NCBI GenBank assembly: GCA_037962975.1
Contig: CM075676.1
Coordinates: 26,531,001-26,595,000 of the forward strand
DNA: 64,000 nt
Direction of reading: 5' to 3'
Origin: Clitoria ternatea
Lineage: Eukaryota > Streptophyta > Magnoliopsida > Fabales > Fabaceae
The notes beneath the pieces were generated by a model. It did no database searches and was not told the DNA's origin. It worked only from the letters and a program-made list of their open reading frames with translations. Within the stretch, counting starts at the first letter, position 1; every line of letters begins with the position of its first letter. Of the stretch, positions 57,617 to 64,000 are shown one piece after another. A program made the position numbers and the translations under genes.

Positions 57617-59287
57617 ATGGCCTCAACCTCATATAACATGTTTCCCGAGGGTGGTGCTACAAACCGACCTCCCGCTTTTAATGGTGAGGGTTATGCTTTT
57701 TGGAAAGAAAGAATGAAAATTTTTGTTCAATCAATGGACTTAAAAGTGTGGAATGCCATTGAAAATGGTCCCTTTGTGCCTATGCATATTGTGGATGATA
57801 AGCAAGTTGAAAAGCCTATGGACATTTGGTCTAGTGAAGAAGAAAAGAAAGTGCAATATAATTATAAGGCAAAAAATCTTATAACTTTAGCTTTAGGCCC
57901 CGATGAATTTTTCCGTGTAATCACATGTAAATCTGCCAAGGAGATGTGGGATACTTTACAAGTAACCCATGAAGGTACAAATGATGTTAAAGACTCTAAG
58001 ATTAGTACATTAACTAGTCAATATGAGTGCTTTAGGCTAAATTCCAATGAATCAATTGTTGATATGCAAAAACGTTTTACACTCATTATAAATCAACTCA
58101 TTACACTTGGAAAGACTTATACTAATAAAGAGCTTATTCACAAAGTCTTGAAAAGTCTTAGTAGGGAATGGCAACCATTAGTCACGGCCATCAAACAATC
58201 GCCTACTATCAATGAAATGTCTCTTGCTACACTATTTGGTAAGTTGAAAGAACAAGAACAAGAGCTAAAAGAATTGAAGATGGCGGAAGAAGAAGAGAAA
58301 GTCTCCAAAAAGAAAGGACTAGCTCTCAAAGCTACTTCAATAGTTGAAGATGAAATCGAGAGTGATCTTGACGAAGATGAAGAGTTAAGCCTATTTGTAA
58401 GAAGGTTTGGAAAGCTCATGAAGAACAAACGCTTTCAAAGGAACTTCAAATCACAAGGTAAGAAATCTATACCTAAAGAAAATTCTATTTCACCAACTTG
58501 TTTTGAATGTGGAAAGGAAGGACATTTCAAAGTGGATTGTCCAAATCTCAAAAAGAAACACAAGGATCAAAAAGGAAAAAGGAGAGTATACATAGCATGG
58601 GATGAAAATGAGGTGAGTAGTTCAGACGAATCCGAGAATGAAGAAGCAAATTTTTGTCTCATGGCCAATCACCTAGATGAAGAAGATGAGGTAAACTTTC
58701 ATAACTTAGATAAGGAAGAATTACTTGATGCTCTTGAACATTTGTATGAAAAATTCATAAAAGTTTCTAATAGACTTAAGTTGTGTAGAAAAACTAGTGA
58801 TACTCTAGAGATGCATCTTATGGAAGTTTGTAAAGAAAATGAAGGTTTAAAAGAAGAATTAGCTAATATTCAAGCATGCTCTAGGACCAAACCTTGTGAG
58901 TTTGTAAAGAAATGTGATATGCTAGAAACTAAGGTTTTGGACTTGAATAAAACTCTAGAAAAGTTTACTAATGGTAGAGATAACTTAAATGCACTTCTAG
59001 GAAAACAACGGTGTATGTTTAACAAAACGGGACTAGGATATAATCAAGGATTGCATGCTCACAAGAAGGAAAAACATTACAAAAATTTCTTTGTACCATC
59101 TTATAAATCATCTACACCTTTTGTGAAATGCAATCATTGTGGTCTTAAAGGTCATGACTCTTATAATTGCAATATTAGAAGATTAGGACTAAAAGTAGTG
59201 AGAAAAGTATGGGTTCCTAAAGGAACATTTTCACAAACTAACCTACAAGGACCCAACATAAAATGGGTACCAAGCTCTCTAACTTGA
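57617..59287 (+). CDS. gag: gag of Copia element H
   Basis: The start is the ATG of MASTSYNMFPEGGATNRPPAF, 43 bases after the PBS. It runs 556 codons to TGA at 59285-59287. The capsid part (FNGEGYAFWKERMKIFVQSMDLKVWNAI; EMWDTLQVTHEGTNDVK; LIHKVLKSLSREWQP) matches the UBN2/DUF4219-type gag of plant Copia. Then come an acidic Lys/Glu segment, zinc knuckle CFECGKEGHFKVDC (58498-58540), a coiled coil, and a second knuckle CNHCGLKGHDSYNC near the end. No internal stop is present. In this group gag usually continues into pol, so the terminal TGA may be a mutation rather than the natural end. Confidence 0.85.
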   Translation: MASTSYNMFPEGGATNRPPAFNGEGYAFWKERMKIFVQSMDLKVWNAIENGPFVPMHIVDDKQVEKPMDIWSSEEEKKVQYNYKAKNLITLALGPDEFFRVITCKSAKEMWDTLQVTHEGTNDVKDSKISTLTSQYECFRLNSNESIVDMQKRFTLIINQLITLGKTYTNKELIHKVLKSLSREWQPLVTAIKQSPTINEMSLATLFGKLKEQEQELKELKMAEEEEKVSKKKGLALKATSIVEDEIESDLDEDEELSLFVRRFGKLMKNKRFQRNFKSQGKKSIPKENSISPTCFECGKEGHFKVDCPNLKKKHKDQKGKRRVYIAWDENEVSSSDESENEEANFCLMANHLDEEDEVNFHNLDKEELLDALEHLYEKFIKVSNRLKLCRKTSDTLEMHLMEVCKENEGLKEELANIQACSRTKPCEFVKKCDMLETKVLDLNKTLEKFTNGRDNLNALLGKQRCMFNKTGLGYNQGLHAHKKEKHYKNFFVPSYKSSTPFVKCNHCGLKGHDSYNCNIRRLGLKVVRKVWVPKGTFSQTNLQGPNIKWVPSSLT

Positions 59288-59724
59288 ATTGTTTTGTAGG
59301 TATGTTTTAAGGCAAGTAACACCCATTGGTACTTGGATAGTGGGTGTTCTAAACATATGACGGGAGACAAAAGTAAGTTTATATCACTTACTCCACGAAG
59401 CAAAGGATTTGTTACTTATGGAGATAACACAAAGGGAAGAATACTTGGAATCGGAAATGTTGGTAAAAATTCTTCCACCTCCATAAATGATGTATTATAT
59501 ATTGAAGGACTAAAACATAACTTGCTTAGTATTAGTCAATTATGTGACAAGGGCTATAAAATTGTTTTTGAATCAAATGGTTGCATAATTGAAAATATAT
59601 TAAACAAGGAGATAAAGTTTGTTGGTCAAAGAGTAGATAACATTTACACGATTAATCTAGATTGCCTTGCTTCAAATGATGTACAATGCTTTATAACTAA
59701 AGAGGATATGAATCATGGCTTTAG
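59288..59724 (+). pseudogene. pro: Protease of Copia element H (stops and frameshift)
   Basis: In the gag frame, after TGA 59285 and TAG 59297, the sequence reads THWYLDSGCSKHMTGD (Asp at 59336). It continues with GKGRILGIG-like and LLSISQLCDKGYKIVF landmarks of the Copia protease and linker. Near 59706 the frame shifts by one base relative to integrase. In the integrase frame TAG at 59722-59724 stands where a Trp codon precedes HRRIAH. These lesions separate gag, protease and integrase. Confidence 0.8.
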
Positions 59725-60872
59725 CATAGAAGAATCGCTCACATTCATGTAGACCATTTAAATAAACTTGTTTCAAAAGATTTAGTTATTGGTTTACCAA
59801 AATTGAAATTTGAAAATAAATTTTGTGACGCTTGTCAAAAAGGAAAACAAGTAAAGGTTTCTTTTCAAGCAAAAAATATTGTTTCAACAACAAGACCTTT
59901 ACAACTTTTACATATGGATTTGTTTGGACCTTCGAAAATCAAAAGTTTTGGTGGAAACTATTATGGTCTTGTGATTGTGGATGATTACTCTAGATATACA
60001 TGGACATTGTTTCTTACTCATAAACATGAAGCATATCAAGCATTTAAGAAACTTGCCAAGGTCATCCAAAATGAACAAAATTTAAAAATAGCATCCATTC
60101 GAACGGATCATGGGGGAGAATTTGAAAACCAATCTTTTGAGAAATTTTTCGAAAAGTTTGGCATTGAACATAATTTTTCAGCTCCAAGAACTCCACAACA
60201 AAATGGAGTAGTTGAAAGGAAAAATCGATCTTTAGCGGAGCTTGCAAGAACTATGTTGAATGAAGCTAATATTTCAAAACATTTTTGGGCCGATGCGGTG
60301 AACACCGCTTGTCATGTTATGAATCGTTGTTTGATAAGGCCTATATTAAAGAAAACCCCTTATGAACTTTACAAAGGACGAAAACCAAATATTTCTTACT
60401 TTCATATTTTTGGATGCAAATGCTTTGTCTTAAACAATGGAAAAGAAAATCTTGGCAAATTTGATGTAAAATTTGATGAAGCAATTTTTCTAGGTTATTC
60501 ATCTACAAGTAAAGCATATAGACTCTTTAACAAACGAACCTATACAATTGAGGAGTCCATACATGTTAAATTTGATGAACTTAACCAAAATCCTCCGAGA
60601 AAGGAAGTTGATGATCTTGTAGGTACCTTTCAAGAAATGAACTTGGAAGACAAAGAAGAAGCCAACAATGAAGGAAGTACAACTCAACTTGATAAACAAC
60701 AAAATTGGGTAACCTTAAAAGACCATCCCTTGGACAAGATCATTGGAGAAATAACCAAAGGGGTAAGTACTCGAAATGCCATTAGAAATGCATGCAATCA
60801 CTTAGCTTTTGTATCTCAAATTGAACCCAAAAACATTGATGAAGCCATTATTGATGAACATTGGATGTTGGC
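59725..60872 (+). pseudogene. int: Integrase of Copia element H, cut at C-terminus by D
   Basis: HRRIAHIHVDHL and CDACQKGKQ form the H/C zinc region. The catalytic core has LLHMDLFGP (first Asp, ~59920), IRTDHGGEF (second Asp) and PQQNGVVERKNRSL (Glu), all intact. GYSSTSKAYRLFNKRT follows. The frame is open from 59725 until element D begins at 60873, within the linker before RT (NIDEAIIDEHWMLA). As drawn the domain itself is undamaged, but it is separated from gag by upstream lesions and from RT by D. Confidence 0.85.
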
Positions 60873-61188
60873 TGATAAGTGTTTTATAACAAAAAAAATT
60901 AGATTTAGTTTACTTAGGATTTTAATCATTATGCACTGTATTCCCTTTATTTATTGTGATTTTTGCTTTCTTTCCACTGTATTCTACTCGGGTACTTTTA
61001 TTTTGCAGAAATTAATAGATTTGGAATTATTGATGATCCATTTTAAGAATGAATGAATATAAATGGAAAATGGATTCAAGAACCCAAAAAGATGATCAAA
61101 GTGCCAAAGGATGAAAGCAATCAAGAACCATGAGCTATACTGTCCAAAATGCCTCGAAAATGCAAGAAAACACTTCCAGGAAAGGGTA

Positions 61189-61335
61189 GGAATCGATTCA
61201 CCCTTACAGGAATCGATTCCCATGTGAAACATAAGCCAGGAATCGATTCATCATGCTGGGAATCGATTCCCACCTTTAGGAATCGATTCACACGCTGTTT
61301 TGAAGGCAAAAATCAACTGGAGGAATCGATTCATC
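61189..61335 (+). repeat. AATCGATT palindrome cluster in element D LTR
   Basis: Six copies of GGAATCGATTC(A/C) start near 61189, 61210, 61239, 61260, 61279 and 61322. The same core is repeated in the LTR of Copia H. Confidence 0.85.
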
Positions 61336-61473
61336 AGTGAAATCATGCGCCGAATTATTGGAAACAACAAAAATACGCAAATTGAAGACAACTGGAACAG
61401 CTGGAAATCACATGCACCGAAAGTTTCCAACTTGCAACGCGTTTTCTTAGCTGGCTTCCTCCCTTCCTTTGCC

Positions 61474-61481
61474 TATAAAAG
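61474..61481 (+). promoter_or_regulatory. TATA box, element D LTR
   Basis: TATAAAAG in TTGCCTATAAAAGGAG, followed by a CT-rich leader. Confidence 0.65.
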
Positions 61482-62532
61482 GAGAAGCAATCCAAGCAGA
61501 GAGGGGCATCCAGTTCTCATTCATTCACTTTGTTCCTTTCTTTTCTTTTCCTTCGTTTTCTTCTCTGTTTCGTTTCTTTCTCTTTTTATTTTCTTTTTCT
61601 TTCTTTTATTTTATGTAAGAGTTGTGAGGATTATAAAATTGATGTGTTCCAATTTGTAATTGGTGGAGGAATATTGCAACAAGGAAATACAGTGGTAAAT
61701 TATTCTGAGCTTTTGGAGAAACCCGTAAGTCTTTATTTTTTACCATGTCTTGTATGTTTTATTTTTCCATTATTTATATGAATTTGAATTATTTCATGAG
61801 TAGCTAAATTAATTATCTTGGGATAAAGGGGGTATGATAATATTTTATTTTAATGTTATTTTGACTTGGAATTAAATAAATTTCTGTTTTCCATTTAGTT
61901 CAATTATGTTTAATGCTTTTAGTAATTCCTAACAAGAACCTAAATGATAAAACTATATACTTACGGGTATATTAGTAAATTTAGGTAATAAATAGAATCG
62001 AGAGATTTATTTTTACCAGAAAGCTTTGAACTAAACCTAAGATTTTTGAAATGCTTTATGTGACCTCGGTAAAACCGTGAAAGTAATCAAAATTTTTTTG
62101 AGGAAATAAAAGGGATTTTCATAAAACGATAATGGGCCTTTCTGAGGATTAAGCAGCGCTTTCCATAGGTTAGGTACATTAATAGGATTCCGAGAGGAAC
62201 ATATTAATTAGCTTTTGGAAAATTCGCCTTGGAAAACTTAATTCGATTCTTATTTATGAAAAGTTAAAATTCATTAAACATAAAATAGAGTCTTAATCCC
62301 CTGAAATCCCAAGATACTCTCAACTCTGATTTTTTAGTGTCAAGTAAATTTTATTTTTATTCATATTCTATGCAACTTTAATTTGTGCTTTATTTTATAA
62401 AAATCTTAAAAATTAATTGTGTGGATAATTAAATTTCAATATGCTGGTACTTTGAACACAGTCCCTGTGGAGAACGATAATCTTTTATATTACGCGACAT
62501 AACCCGTGCGCTTGCGGGCCCTGTCAAGTTTT

Positions 62533-62550
62533 TGGCGCCGTTGCCGGGGA
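62533..62550 (+). other. Primer binding site of element D (tRNA-Asp)
   Basis: TGGCGCCGTTGCCGGGGA, six bases after the LTR, a perfect match to the tRNA-Asp 3' end. Confidence 0.9.
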
Positions 62551-62738
62551 CTGTTGTCCCTCAAATATCGGCAATATTGAAATTCGATTAGATCATACTT
62601 GTTAATATTTTTATTGTTATTTTATTTTTATTTTTATTTTTATTTTTATTTATTTTTTTTTGTAATTTTGTATTTTGTTCTATATTCTGTGTATCTGTTT
62701 TATTTTTGTTTGTTTTATTTGTCATTTATTTTCTATTT

Positions 62739-64000
62739 ATGCGACGAAGCCATAGTGTCGATCTAAACTTAGGATTTGACTCTGAGATAGAACGTACCCT
62801 TAGAGCTTTGAGAAAACAACAAAAACAACAAAAAGAACAAAAAGAAAAACAAATGGCAGACCAACACAGACCCTTAAGAGATTTTGCCGCTCCAAGCACT
62901 AATGGGAGAGGATCTAGCATCCTTAGACCCACAGTGGAGGCTAACAATTTTGAATTGAAGCCTTCACTACTCTCAATGGTTCAACAGAACCAATTCGGAG
63001 GTTTACCCTCTGAAGATCCAAACCTTCACCTTCAAATCTTTCTTGAATACTGTGACACCCTGAAGATGAACGGAGCCACCAAATGATGCCATTCGCTTAA
63101 GACTTTTCCCTTTCTCCTTAAGAGATAAAGCAAGGGCGTGGTTATACTCTCTTCCTGAAGGATCCATCACGACTTGGGAACAATTGTCCAGTGCTTTTAT
63201 CAATAAATGGTACCCAAGGAACAAGACTGATGTGCTGAGAAAACAAATCATCAATTTTTCACAAAAAGATGATGAATCCTTGTATGAAGCCTGGGAAAGA
63301 TACAGAGAATTGCTAAGAGAATGTCCTCACCATGGGATAGAAAGGTGGTTGACAATCCATATTTTCTATAATGGACTAACTTCCACACAAAAGATCTCTT
63401 TAGATGCTGCAGCTGGGGGAGCCTTCATGAGTAAAAATGTTGATGAAGCTGAGAACCTGATCGAGGAAATAGCTCAAAACACTCACCAATGGAACTCTGA
63501 GAGAGGATTACCTTCTAAAACACCAGGTAAGTACTCTGTTGATGCTCTTTCCCTACTATCGGCCAAAGTTGAAGCATTAACATTAAAACTTGATAAAATA
63601 GGGTCAACAGGTGCTACTAATATTGTTTGTGAAGTTTGTGGTGTTTCAGGACATGGAGCTACAAACTGCCATTTAACAATGACCCCTAATCAAGAACAAG
63701 AAATGCATCAGGTAGACGCTATTGGGAACTATGGTGGAAACTATCAAGGTAACTACAGACCTCCACAAGGTCCACCTGGCTTCCAAAATAGGCCACCTCA
63801 ATTCCAAAGTAACTACAAACCTCAACAAGGAACCTATATTCCACAAAAATCAAAGCTAGAATCCTTGATGGAAACATTTGTAGCTACTCAACTTAAACAA
63901 AATGATGAATTCTCTGATGCAATAAAAAACTTGGCTTCAAAAGTGGACTCTCTTACCACTCACAACAAAATACTGGAAAATCAAATTGCCCAACAAGCCT
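62739..64000 (+). CDS. gag: gag of element D (one-base insertion; partial at right edge)
   Basis: It starts MRRSHSVDLNLGFDSEIERTLRALR and follows element C's gag closely (ANNFELKPSLLSMVQQNQFGG; LQIFLEYCDTLKMNG). At ACCAAATGATG near 63080 there is one more A than in element C, which shifts the frame and stops it at 63086. In the +1 frame the homology resumes at once and stays open to 64000, through FSLRDKARAWL, the zinc knuckle CEVCGVSGHGATNC and the ESLMETFVATQLKQNDEF helix. A single-base insertion is thus the only visible lesion. It could be real or a sequencing error in an A-run. Confidence 0.85.

Larger units (their letters stand above)
55987..60872 (+). mobile_element. Element H: SIRE-like Copia retrotransposon, cut by D before RT
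   Basis: It has a 5' LTR, an initiator-Met PBS, gag, protease and integrase in Copia order (integrase before RT). The interruption by element D at 60873 falls after LDEHW-like sequence that normally precedes RT, so RT and RNase H lie beyond the window. The long gag with two zinc knuckles and an Asp/Glu-rich middle fits the SIRE group. The exact left end is uncertain by about 10 bases. Confidence 0.8.
60873..62526 (+). repeat. 5' LTR of element D (about 1.65 kb)
   Basis: It starts TGATAAGTGTTTTATAAC and ends GGGCCCTGTCA. The last ~818 bases (from 61709) match element C's LTR, but the U3 is different and about 600 bases shorter. It carries six AATCGATT palindromes (61189-61335). The TATA box is at 61474. 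Confidence 0.85.
60873..64000 (+). mobile_element. Element D: Athila-like Gypsy retrotransposon (runs off right edge)
   Basis: It has a 5' LTR, a perfect tRNA-Asp PBS and a gag closely matching element C. It lies in Copia H in the same orientation. The five bases before it are TTGGC; the other TSD copy is out of view. Confidence 0.85.

Noticed and set aside
1..64000. Host protein-coding gene
   Set aside because: All long frames resolve to retrotransposon proteins or repeat artefacts. No other exon-like conserved domain was found on either strand.

Overview
This window is intergenic plant DNA made almost entirely of nested LTR retrotransposons. I see no host gene, tRNA, rRNA or CRISPR array. 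The organism is a dicot, and a papilionoid legume is my best guess. That guess rests on Ogre-like Tat elements with an extra ORF1 upstream of gag, an intron between protease and RT, repeat-rich 3' UTRs, a SIRE-like Copia and Athila-like Gypsy elements. The tribe and species are not determined here.

Left block (1-25143): a Tat/Ogre-type element B (ORF1 tail, gag, protease, RT, RNase H, integrase, long 3' UTR, 3' LTR) has its 5' part outside the window. Inside its ORF1 sits a related, shortened element A, which keeps gag but lacks protease through integrase. Its 3' LTR is 8409-11606. Inside A's gag sits a minus-strand Athila-like element M, with its 5' LTR at 415-2805 and its gag running off the left edge.

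Middle (25144-30512): about five AT-rich tandem units of ~1.03 kb, bounded on the left by the end of B and on the right by the next element.

Right block (30513-64000): a second Tat/Ogre element E starts in the tandem array. Its 5' LTR is split by a complete Athila-like element C (32534-44167, TSD GTGCT, nearly identical LTRs, defective pol). Its leader holds a solo LTR G (44557-46272, TSD TATTG). E then carries a broken ORF1 and the first codons of gag before a minus-strand LTR piece I (49336-49550). I is cut by element F (LTR 49551-53249). F's ORF1 is cut by Copia element H (from ~55987). H is cut, just before its RT, by Athila-like element D (60873 to the edge). The right side is thus five insertions deep: array > E > I > F > H > D.

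None of the visible pol or ORF1 coding regions is intact. Most premature stops look like C-to-T or G-to-A changes. The most interesting signals are non-coding. In the four Tat elements the LTR leader carries short hairpins whose two arms change together between copies. The A and B 3' UTRs are long strings of mini-hairpins, and a stem brackets the polypurine tract. U3 regions look exchanged between families, including AATCGATT arrays shared by a Copia and a Gypsy element.
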